Source: Candidatus Omnitrophota bacterium
GTDB lineage: Bacteria > Omnitrophota > Gorgyraeia > Gorgyraeales > Gorgyraeaceae
Direction: 5' to 3'
DNA: 27,474 nt
NCBI GenBank assembly: GCA_018901615.1
Contig: JAHIEN010000068.1
Coordinates: 1-27,474, forward strand
Shown here: positions 1-6,720 of the stretch, piece by piece
How positions within the stretch are numbered: position 1 is the first letter of the stretch
How the letters are laid out: each line of letters starts with the position of its first letter
Program-made: the position numbers and the translations under genes
The notes under the pieces: model-generated
Database searches by the model: none
What the model saw: only the letters and a program-made list of their open reading frames with translations
What the model was told of the DNA's origin: nothing

Positions 1-10
1 CGTTCTATTG

Positions 11-778
11 TTAAAAAAATAAAAAATCCAGCATTCTCCCGCCCCACAGTATGGCTACAAAACCAGCTATAGAGATAAAGGGGCCGTAGGGAATCACGTC
101 CTGTTTTTTCATAAATTTCAAATAGAGGCCTACAGGTGTTCCAAAAAAAGGAGCGAGAAAAAAAATAAGTATCGCCATTTTCCACCCTAAAAAAGACCCC
201 AGCATGGCCATGAGTTTGACATCCCCTCCGCCCATGCTTTCCTTTTTAAAAGCGAGATTCCCTAAAAGGCCTGTGATATAAATAAGACCTCCGCCTGCTA
301 TCAAGCCAATGAGAGAATTTATCAAGCCTCCCTTCCATGTCAGGCTATTATGCATCTGCGGCATTAAGGCGCTCAGGATGATTCCCAGTATCATCCCGCC
401 TATACTGATCCTGTCAGGTATTATCTGAAATTCCAGGTCTATAAAGGTGACCACGATCAAACTGAGTGTCACCAGGCTGTACACCCAGAATAGATGAGTA
501 AACCTGAAATTCATAAACAGTATCAGAAAGGCCGCAGCGCTTATAAATTCAACAGCAAAATACCTGAAAGAAATCCTGGTACCGCAAGACCTGCATCTGC
601 CCCTGAGAAATATATAGCTCACGAAAGGTATGTTATCATACCATGGTATTGACTTTTTGCAGGATACGCACCTTGAGCGCGGGAAGACAACGGATTCTTT
701 TCGAGGTATCCTGTAGATGCAGACGTTCAGGAAACTGCCTATTATCGCTCCAAAGATGAAGATTAATAAGTATGTCAT
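11..778 (-). CDS. pilD: Prepilin peptidase (A24 family)
   Basis: Integral membrane aspartyl protease that cleaves, and in full-length forms N-methylates, type IV pilin or type II secretion pseudopilin leaders at the inner membrane. The 255-residue product has the complete two-part layout: an N-terminal GSFLNVCIYRIP motif (14-25), a cytoplasmic loop with a four-cysteine zinc site (C37, C40, C62, C65) typical of the bifunctional form, then several hydrophobic segments carrying the two catalytic aspartates, D114 (in FIDLEFQIIPD) and D186 (in GGGDVKLMA). The IPYGPF motif near residue 230 is also typical. It begins three bases after the aroE stop, so it is probably co-transcribed. No pilin or secretion genes are in the window, so type IV pilus versus type II secretion cannot be decided. 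The symbol pilD is used for the family; gspO is equally possible. Confidence 0.93.
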   Translation of the reverse strand: MTYLLIFIFGAIIGSFLNVCIYRIPRKESVVFPRSRCVSCKKSIPWYDNIPFVSYIFLRGRCRSCGTRISFRYFAVEFISAAAFLILFMNFRFTHLFWVYSLVTLSLIVVTFIDLEFQIIPDRISIGGMILGIILSALMPQMHNSLTWKGGLINSLIGLIAGGGLIYITGLLGNLAFKKESMGGGDVKLMAMLGSFLGWKMAILIFFLAPFFGTPVGLYLKFMKKQDVIPYGPFISIAGFVAILWGGRMLDFLFF

Positions 779-781
779 TTT

Positions 782-1657
782 TTAATTCTTTAAGGCGCTG
801 TCTAACGCTTCTCTCATCACGCCTATAACATCAGCGGCTTTACATCCGTCTATCCAGCATGAAAAAGCTAACGCTCCTTGCCAAACAAGCATACCTTCTC
901 CTGTCAGAGCATTAGCTCCTGATAGTTTTGCATCCTTCACAAGCTGCGTCTGCCTATTATAAACAACATCATATACATACAGGTCTTTTCTCAATAATTT
1001 TTTATCTATGGGAGAAGGGTCTCCTTCTTTCATGCCTATAGGTGTGGCATTGATCAATAACTGACAAGCCTCTAATCTCTCAGCTATCTCATTTTTCTCT
1101 ATAAACGCTATCTTCTTACCCCAATCATGCAAAACACCCGAAAGATGTTTTTTCATAGAAGCGACCGCCTCCATGTTTATATCATAGAGATATATTTTGC
1201 CTACGTGATTCCCCGGATCGCTCAGGTCAGCCACAATAGCCCTGCTGACTCCCCCGCAGCCAATAACCAGGATATTTTTCTGTTTAGCTTTAAATCCTAA
1301 ATTCATTTCAAGGGAAGCACCAAAGCCCGAAACATCTGTATTTAGATATTCTATTCTACCTGCAACTCTTTTTACAGTATTAACTGCTCCTGACAAAGCA
1401 ACGGCACGACCATAAGGATGATTCATGTCGCAAGGAGACCCCTTCTCTAATATTTCTTTTGCTTTAACTTTGTGCGGCACGGTTATATTAAAACCTCTGT
1501 ATTCCTTTTTATTCAACAGAAAATCCTCGAGATTTTCCGGCTTTACAGGGATCTTTTCATACGTTGCCTCAATGTCCAAGGCCTTAAATGCGGCATTATG
1601 CATTGCCGGCGATAAACTATGTTCTATTGGCCAACCTATAACGCCGTATAAATCCAT
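782..1657 (-). CDS. aroE: Shikimate dehydrogenase (NADP+)
   Basis: Reduces 3-dehydroshikimate to shikimate with NADPH in the chorismate pathway. From the ATG at 1657 the protein has 291 residues, near the usual size. Seen motifs: the shikimate-binding SLSP near the N-terminus (14-17), catalytic K63 in the TVPHK motif, D108 in NTD, the nucleotide-binding GCGGVSRA (134-141), NATPIGM (203-209) and C-terminal GEGMLVWQG. An in-frame GTG at 1678 would add seven residues (MSVFIVI) and has an AAGG upstream, but it lies inside a hairpin (1668-1691). The ATG start matches where family members usually begin (..LYGVIG), so I prefer it, although it has no clear ribosome site. It lies between leuA and the prepilin peptidase gene; no other shikimate-pathway gene is near. 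Confidence 0.94.
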   Translation of the reverse strand: MDLYGVIGWPIEHSLSPAMHNAAFKALDIEATYEKIPVKPENLEDFLLNKKEYRGFNITVPHKVKAKEILEKGSPCDMNHPYGRAVALSGAVNTVKRVAGRIEYLNTDVSGFGASLEMNLGFKAKQKNILVIGCGGVSRAIVADLSDPGNHVGKIYLYDINMEAVASMKKHLSGVLHDWGKKIAFIEKNEIAERLEACQLLINATPIGMKEGDPSPIDKKLLRKDLYVYDVVYNRQTQLVKDAKLSGANALTGEGMLVWQGALAFSCWIDGCKAADVIGVMREALDSALKN

Positions 1658-1667
1658 AATAACTATA

Positions 1668-1691
1668 AAGACGGACACGCAGGTCCGCCTT
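1668..1691 (-). other. Short hairpin just upstream of aroE
   Basis: Nine-base arms 1668-1676 and 1683-1691 flank a six-base loop. In the minus-strand transcript the arms are AAGGCGGAC and GUCCGUCUU, pairing fully with one G-U wobble. The alternative GTG start of aroE (1676-1678) lies at the edge of the loop. It might modulate aroE translation, but no regulator or ligand can be named and no U-tract follows, so it is not a typical terminator. Confidence 0.5.
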
Positions 1692-1698
1692 ACCTAAT

Positions 1699-1738
1699 TT
1701 CCGCGTTAGTTCCGCGCAATGTTCCGCGTATTTCCGCG
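1699..1738. repeat. Four TTCCGCG boxes, roughly helically spaced
   Basis: TTCCGCG occurs at 1699, 1710, 1722 and 1732, with start-to-start steps of 11, 12 and 10 bases, filling most of the leuA-aroE gap. The step is close to one DNA helical turn, which could place the boxes on one face of the helix. The function is unknown. It may be a degenerate short tandem repeat or a protein-binding array. Confidence 0.7.
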
Positions 1739-1743
1739 ATTCA

Positions 1744-3285
1744 TTATAATTCTAATTTTGTTTTTCTAGACTTTGTAAAGACAAGCTTGTTCAACGCATT
1801 CACATAGGCCTTTGCGCTCGCCTCTATGATATCTGTGGAAGCGCCTCTCCCTGAAATTTCCACTCCGGAACCGGACATAACCCGCACAGATACCTCTCCC
1901 AACGCATCTTTGCCGCCTGTTGTGGACTTAAGAGAATAATCCAGTAGCTTAAGCTTCGCGCCTGTTATCTTTTCAATGGCCTTGTAGCAGGCATCCACTG
2001 GCCCGTCTCCGGACGAAGATTCTTTTTTTACTGTATTTCCTTTTGTCAGCTCTATCGTGGCGTGGGGCTCAATATCTTTACCGCTCCTATATTCAAATCC
2101 GCTTATCCTGTAAGTCTCAGGCACAGAGACTATCTCATCCTCGACTATTGCCAGCAGGTCTTCATCAAAAACCTCTTTTTTCTTATCCGCCAGGTCCTTA
2201 AACCGCTGAAAGGCCTTTATCAAATCAGCATCGCTGAGCTCGATTCCTAGTTTTTTCAATCTGTCCCCAAGCGCATGCTTGCCTGAATGCTTGCCCAGAA
2301 CAAGCCTGGTAGCGCCAAAACCCACATCCTCGGGCTTCATTATTTCGTAGGTGATACTTTTTTTCAAAATACCGTCCTGGTGAATTCCTGCTTCGTGACT
2401 GAATGCGTTCTGGCCTACTATTGCTTTATTAGGCTGGACCACTATACCTGTAAGTTTACTTACAAGGCGACTGGTCTTGTAAAGCTCTTCTGTCTTTATA
2501 GATGTTGTGCATTTAAACATATCTTCTCTTGTCTTTAATCCCATTACTATCTCTTCCAAAGACGCATTACCTGCCCTTTCACCAAGGCCATTAATAGTAC
2601 ATTCTACCTGCTCTGCTCCGCTCTGAATGGCTGAAAGAGAATTGCTTACAGCAAGCCCAAGATCATTATGACAATGTACGCTTATTACCGCTTTATTGGA
2701 ATTAGGCACTTTTGTTTTTATTGTTTTTATAAGACTACCAAACTCAACAGGTATTGCATAACCAACAGTATCAGGTATATTGACTGTCTTTGCGCCAGCG
2801 TCTATAACTGCCTCAACTACGCGGCACAAAAAATCCACATCTGAGCGCGATGCATCCTCTGGTGAAAACTCAACGTCACCGCAACGATCGCTTGCATATT
2901 TTACAAAATACTTTGCCAGTTTCAGTATCTCTTCTTCTGCCTTTTTTAATTTATATTTCATGTGAATATTTGAAGTTGCTAAAAAAACATGGACCCTGGC
3001 TTGTTCCCTTTTTATTGCTGGTCTTAGCGCTTCTAGACACTTATCTATATCTTTCGTTTTAGCCCTTGCAAGGCCGCATATTGATGGACCCTTAACAATA
3101 GACGCCACCTCATACACCGCCTTAGAATCTCCGGGTGACGCAATCGGAAACCCAGCCTCAATAACATCCACGCCCAGCCTGGCCAACTGTTTGGCGATCT
3201 CTATCTTTGCCTTTATATCCAGGCTGGCGCCGGGCGACTGCTCGCCGTCTCTTAAGGTTGTGTCGAAAATTATTATTTTCTTCAT
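1744..3285 (-). CDS. leuA: 2-Isopropylmalate synthase
   Basis: Condenses acetyl-CoA with 2-oxoisovalerate, the first committed step to leucine. The 513-residue protein begins with the DRE-TIM-metallolyase signature (DTTLRDGEQSPGASL), followed by HCHNDLGLAVSNS and NGLGERAGNASLEE. Expected metal and catalytic residues are present: R12, D13, H204, H206 and N240 in this numbering. A C-terminal leucine-sensing (LeuA dimer) region occupies about residues 390-513, so feedback inhibition is expected. Citramalate or homocitrate synthases are related, but length and the GLARAKTKDID stretch favour LeuA. An upstream in-frame ATG at 3303 adds six residues, but it lies at the end of a repeat element (GCAATGAC), so the ATG at 3285, preceded by AAAGAG, is preferred. 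It is the last of the ilvD-B-N-C-leuA run; leuB, leuC and leuD are absent here. Confidence 0.95.
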   Translation of the reverse strand: MKKIIIFDTTLRDGEQSPGASLDIKAKIEIAKQLARLGVDVIEAGFPIASPGDSKAVYEVASIVKGPSICGLARAKTKDIDKCLEALRPAIKREQARVHVFLATSNIHMKYKLKKAEEEILKLAKYFVKYASDRCGDVEFSPEDASRSDVDFLCRVVEAVIDAGAKTVNIPDTVGYAIPVEFGSLIKTIKTKVPNSNKAVISVHCHNDLGLAVSNSLSAIQSGAEQVECTINGLGERAGNASLEEIVMGLKTREDMFKCTTSIKTEELYKTSRLVSKLTGIVVQPNKAIVGQNAFSHEAGIHQDGILKKSITYEIMKPEDVGFGATRLVLGKHSGKHALGDRLKKLGIELSDADLIKAFQRFKDLADKKKEVFDEDLLAIVEDEIVSVPETYRISGFEYRSGKDIEPHATIELTKGNTVKKESSSGDGPVDACYKAIEKITGAKLKLLDYSLKSTTGGKDALGEVSVRVMSGSGVEISGRGASTDIIEASAKAYVNALNKLVFTKSRKTKLEL

Positions 3286-3298
3286 GTTCTTACTCTTT

Positions 3299-3400
3299 GT
3301 CATTGCGAGTCGCGAAGCGACCGAGGACGAAATGTCCGAGGAAGTGCCGAACTCAACTGAGTTCGGCCAATCTCACAAGATCCCTCGCTTCGCTCGGGAT
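3299..3400. repeat. GTCATTGCGAG-type intergenic repeat element
   Basis: This lies in the ilvC-leuA gap. It starts with GTCATTGCGAG (3299-3309) and contains a small TCGC/GCGA hairpin (3310-3320), a GGAC/GTCC hairpin (3325-3337), a perfect 10-bp stem with a two-base loop (3346-3367), CAATCTCACAAGAT (3368-3381) and CTCGCTTCGCTCGGGAT (3384-3400). From memory this resembles widespread intergenic repeats of the form GTCATTGCGAG...GCAATCTC...GAGATTGC...CGCAATGAC; here the far end is degraded. Its left terminus overlaps the upstream alternative ATG of leuA at 3303. Confidence 0.65.
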
Positions 3401-3406
3401 AAATTC

Positions 3407-3448
3407 GGACAAGTGACTTACGTTCACTTTGTTCCGTAAGTCACGTCC
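3407..3448. repeat. Strong hairpin just downstream of ilvC
   Basis: A perfect 10-bp inverted repeat, GTGACTTACG (3413-3422) and CGTAAGTCAC (3435-3444), surrounds a 12-base loop. It is extended by GGAC (3407-3410) pairing with GTCC (3445-3448) across a two-base bulge. It begins four bases past the ilvC stop in the transcript. No U-tract follows, so I would not call it an intrinsic terminator. It may stabilise the ilvC mRNA end or be part of the neighbouring repeat element. Confidence 0.6.
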
Positions 3449-3452
3449 TCAT

Positions 3453-4445
3453 TTATTTAATCCAATCCATCATCCCGCGCAGCTTCTTGCCGATTACCTC
3501 AACAGGATGCGTGTCATCCGCCTTTGAAAGTTTATTGTACAATGGCCTGCCATTTTCGTTTTCCTTGATCCATTCTTCCGCGAATTTCCCTGACTGGACT
3601 TCTTCGAGTATCTTCTTCATCTCTTTGCGGGTTTCGGCTGTTATGACCCTTTTACCTCTAGTAAGGTCACCGTATTCCGCGGTATCTGAAACCCTCTTTC
3701 TCATGCCCTGGATACCGACCTTATATATAAGATCGGTTATAAGCTTTAATTCATGCAGGCACTCAAAATAGGCTATCTCAGGCTGATAACCGGCATCCAA
3801 CAGCGTCTCAAAACCCGCCTTGATAAGCTCGCTTACCCCGCCGCACAGAACAGCCTGCTCTCCAAAAAGATCCGTCTCTGTCTCTTCTTTAAAAGTGGTC
3901 TCTATAACGCCTGCCCTTGTGCCGCCAATACCTTTTGCGTACGCAAGGCCTATATCTTTCGCCTTGCCGCTCGCGTCTTGATAAACAGCCAGAAGACACG
4001 GCACGCCTTTTTTCTCCTCGTACATCTGCCTTACAAGCGCTCCAGGTCCTTTTGGCGCCACCATCAGGACATCCACGTTTTTGGGCGGGGTTATCTGCTT
4101 AAAATGTATATTAAAACCATGCGAAAATAAAAGCGCCTTTCCTTCTTTAAGATTCGGCTCTATTGCCTGCTTGTAGACCTTTGCCTGGACATGGTCCTGG
4201 GTAAGGATTTGGATCAGGTCAGCCTGTTTCGCGGCCTCTGCGGCTGATACTGGCTTGAACCCGTCCCTTTCAGCTATCTTATAATTCTCTATACCTTCCA
4301 GTTCACTGACTATAATATCAAGTCCGCTGTCGCGCAGGTTTAATGCCTGTCCGCGGCCCTGAATCCCGTATCCTATAATCGCTATTTTTTTGCCTTTTAA
4401 AACATTTAAATCCGCGTCCTTGTCATAATACATCTTTGTTGCCAT
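3453..4445 (-). CDS. ilvC: Ketol-acid reductoisomerase, class I
   Basis: Converts acetolactate or acetohydroxybutyrate to the dihydroxy acid in valine and isoleucine synthesis, by Mg-dependent isomerisation and reduction. At 330 residues it is the short class I form. The Rossmann motif GYGIQGRGQA (25-34) is followed by the cofactor loop VSELEGIENYK (46-56). The catalytic region has KGPGALVRQ, then GIGGTRAGVIETTF and ETETDLFGEQAVLCGG with the acidic metal ligands. The cofactor loop carries acidic residues E48 and E50 where NADPH-type enzymes usually carry basic or serine residues, hinting at NADH preference. The start is supported by GGAGG upstream in the end of ilvN; the ilvN stop and ilvC start share one base (TAATG). 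Confidence 0.96.
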   Translation of the reverse strand: MATKMYYDKDADLNVLKGKKIAIIGYGIQGRGQALNLRDSGLDIIVSELEGIENYKIAERDGFKPVSAAEAAKQADLIQILTQDHVQAKVYKQAIEPNLKEGKALLFSHGFNIHFKQITPPKNVDVLMVAPKGPGALVRQMYEEKKGVPCLLAVYQDASGKAKDIGLAYAKGIGGTRAGVIETTFKEETETDLFGEQAVLCGGVSELIKAGFETLLDAGYQPEIAYFECLHELKLITDLIYKVGIQGMRKRVSDTAEYGDLTRGKRVITAETRKEMKKILEEVQSGKFAEEWIKENENGRPLYNKLSKADDTHPVEVIGKKLRGMMDWIK

Positions 4446-4918
4446 TATTTCCTCCCTATCGCTATGCGGCCAGTCCTCACGATTTCCACTATCCCGAAAG
4501 ACCGCATCATCTCTATAAACGACTTTATTTTGTTCTGGTCGCCGGTGACCTCAATGACCACGTTTTCCTTTTTCACGTCATCTATCTTCGCCTGGAACGT
4601 ATCGGCGACATGCAATATCTCAGAACGCTTCTTGTTGTCTATCTTGACCTTCACAAGCACGAGTTCCCTGTCTACAAAATCCTCATCCGTGAGATCTATT
4701 ACTTTCACGACATCTATAAGCCTATTGAGCTGCTTTTTTACCTGCTCCAGGGTTTTTTCGTCTCCGTCGGCGACTATAGTCATCCTTGAAATAGTAGGGT
4801 CTTCTGTCTCGCCTACTGTAAGGCTGTCTATGTTAAATCCACGCGCGCTGAAAAGCCCTGAGACATGCGTCAACACGCCAAAATGATTTTCGACTAAAAC
4901 CGCTATTGTCTTTTTCAT
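4445..4918 (-). CDS. ilvN: Acetolactate synthase small (regulatory) subunit
   Basis: Regulatory partner of IlvB; it binds valine through an N-terminal ACT domain and boosts catalytic activity of the large subunit. The 157-residue product opens with VLVENHFGVLTHVSGLFSARGFNIDSL, the standard ACT start, and the C-terminal half (about 80-157) matches the second ACT-like domain of the long IlvH-type subunit. One base separates it from the ilvB stop (TGATATG) and it overlaps ilvC by one base, so the three are expected to be translated from one message. ilvH would be an equally valid symbol. Confidence 0.95.
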   Translation of the reverse strand: MKKTIAVLVENHFGVLTHVSGLFSARGFNIDSLTVGETEDPTISRMTIVADGDEKTLEQVKKQLNRLIDVVKVIDLTDEDFVDRELVLVKVKIDNKKRSEILHVADTFQAKIDDVKKENVVIEVTGDQNKIKSFIEMMRSFGIVEIVRTGRIAIGRK

Positions 4919-4919
4919 A

Positions 4920-6590
4920 TCAAGCCAAGACCCCTATCATCTTATTGATCGCTTGACCTGCCGGAACCATAGGAAACACGTTTTCTTCCGGTTCAACCCG
5001 GAAATCCATCATCACAGGTCTTTTTATCTTCAAGGCGTCTTTTATCGCCTTCCTGACATCTTTCTTCTTTGTTATTCTCATGCCGACCGCGCCGTATGCC
5101 TCCGCGAGTTTCACAAAATCAGGGCAGGCCTCTAATATCGTATAAGAATATCTCTTTTTATAAAAAAGCTCCTGCCACTGCCGCACCATACCAAGACATC
5201 CATTATTTAATATAGCGACCTTTACAGGGACCTTATTTGCTACCGCTGTTGTAAGCTCTTGTATATTCATCTGTATGCTTCCGTCTCCAGCTATATCAAA
5301 CACATGCTTTTTCGGACACCCCATCTGGGCCCCTATCGCGGCCGGAAAACCATATCCCATTGTACCAAGGCCTCCGCTGGATATAAACTGCCTCGGCTTA
5401 TCGTATTTATAAAACTGCGCGGCCCACATCTGGTTCTGACCCACCTCAGTGGTGATGATAGCATTTCCTTTTGTAACATTATAGATCTCCTCTACCACAT
5501 ACTGCGGACGCAGTTTAGAATCATCTTTATACGTGAGGGGGTATTTCTTCTTCCATACCTCGATTTGTTTATGCCAGCCGGATATATCTGGTTTCTCCAC
5601 ATTCTTCAAAAGGTCCCTGAGCGCGCATTTCGCGTCGCCCACTATAGGTATGTCAACCTCTACATTTTTGCTTATGGCACAGGGATCTATATCTATGTGA
5701 ATGATCTTCGCGTGCGGCGCGAATTCCTCTATCTTGCCAGTCACCCTGTCATCAAATCTTGCTCCGATAGCTATAATAAGGTCTGATTCATGGATAGCAT
5801 GATTCGCGTATGCAGTGCCGTGCATACCGAGCATACCAAGCGAAAACTTGTCGGTGCCTGGAAATGCGCCGAGCCCCATGAGCGTCATAGTCACCGGGAT
5901 TTCTGTCTTTTTCACAAATTCAATAAGCTCGCCAGACGCGTTTGAGATAATCACGCCTCCGCCCACATAAAGAACTGGTTTCTTGCTGGCGGCAATCAGC
6001 TTGCAGGCCCTCTTTATCTGGCCGATATGGGCATTGTAAGTAGGTTTATATCCTCTTATTTCTATGCTTTCAGGATAATAAAAATCCGCTTCCTGTATCT
6101 GTATATCAACAGGTATGTCTACAACCACCACACCAGGCCTGCCAGTCGAGGCTATATGAAATGCGTTTTTTATGACTGTCGCCAGCTTATTGATATCCTT
6201 TACCAGATAATTATGTTTTGAAATAGGTCTGGTTATGCCGCTGATATCTACTTCTTGAAACGCGTCGTTTCCTATAAGAGAAGTCCTGACCTGTCCGGTA
6301 AAAGCGACTATTGGCACAGAGTCCATATTAGCTGTCGCAAGGCCTGTAACAAGATTTGTCGCGCCAGGCCCGGAAGTAGCAAGGCATACCCCGACCTTTC
6401 CTGTCGCGCGAGCGTATCCATCCGCCGCATGAGCGGCCCCCTGCTCGTGCCTGGTCAATATAAAATTTATACCGCTGTCATACAAGGCGTCAAAAATAGG
6501 CAGCACCACTCCTCCAGGATAGCCGAACATGATCTCAACGCCCTCTTTTTTGAGTGCCTCTATGAATATCTTCGCGCCTGTCATTTTCAT
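4920..6590 (-). CDS. ilvB: Acetolactate synthase large (catalytic) subunit
   Basis: Thiamine-diphosphate enzyme joining two pyruvates, or pyruvate and 2-oxobutyrate, as the first common step of valine and isoleucine synthesis. The 556-residue protein shows the three-domain ThDP fold: the catalytic glutamate E49 in RHEQGAAHAADGYAR, the central FAD-type domain, and the ThDP-Mg motif from GDGS (435-438) to LNNG (461-464). The motif MNIQELTTAV and RQWQELFYKKRYS are typical of true anabolic AHAS. A second possible start two codons in (MTGAKIF, 6584) cannot be ruled out; GGAG lies upstream of both. The 114-base gap to ilvD holds a phased repeat element. Confidence 0.96.
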   Translation of the reverse strand: MKMTGAKIFIEALKKEGVEIMFGYPGGVVLPIFDALYDSGINFILTRHEQGAAHAADGYARATGKVGVCLATSGPGATNLVTGLATANMDSVPIVAFTGQVRTSLIGNDAFQEVDISGITRPISKHNYLVKDINKLATVIKNAFHIASTGRPGVVVVDIPVDIQIQEADFYYPESIEIRGYKPTYNAHIGQIKRACKLIAASKKPVLYVGGGVIISNASGELIEFVKKTEIPVTMTLMGLGAFPGTDKFSLGMLGMHGTAYANHAIHESDLIIAIGARFDDRVTGKIEEFAPHAKIIHIDIDPCAISKNVEVDIPIVGDAKCALRDLLKNVEKPDISGWHKQIEVWKKKYPLTYKDDSKLRPQYVVEEIYNVTKGNAIITTEVGQNQMWAAQFYKYDKPRQFISSGGLGTMGYGFPAAIGAQMGCPKKHVFDIAGDGSIQMNIQELTTAVANKVPVKVAILNNGCLGMVRQWQELFYKKRYSYTILEACPDFVKLAEAYGAVGMRITKKKDVRKAIKDALKIKRPVMMDFRVEPEENVFPMVPAGQAINKMIGVLA

Positions 6591-6604
6591 ATCACTGCTC
6601 CACT

Positions 6605-6720
6605 GATAAGGTTATCTGAGGTTAAATGAGGTTGTCTGATGTTAACTGATGTTGCAGAAAAAACAAAAGCAACTTCAGGCATCGTCAGATAACTTCAGAT
6701 AACCTCAGCTAACTTCTAAT
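6605..6720. repeat. 10-base-phased inverted repeat element, copy 1
   Basis: On the plus strand, GTT-led units start at 6611, 6621, 6631, 6641 and 6651, for example GTTATCTGAG and GTTGTCTGAT. The mirror units start at 6671, 6681, 6691, 6701 and 6711, led by AAC (ATC at 6681). The two arms pair imperfectly into a hairpin of about 50 bp. The core 6651-6673 reads GTTGCAG, six As, then CAAAAGCAAC. The right arm runs into the end of ilvD and encodes its last residues and TGA stop. The same architecture recurs at 24120-24231. It shows no coding potential and no known family name that I recognise. Confidence 0.85.

Noticed and set aside
3407..3448. Intrinsic terminator after ilvC
   Set aside because: The stem is strong, but neither side is followed by a U-tract in the transcript direction, and leuA downstream belongs with the ilv genes.
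6605..6720. CRISPR array or riboswitch reading of the phased repeat
   Set aside because: Units are 10 bases with no spacers, arms are mirror images, and no cas genes are near. No known riboswitch core (for example T-box motifs) is visible.
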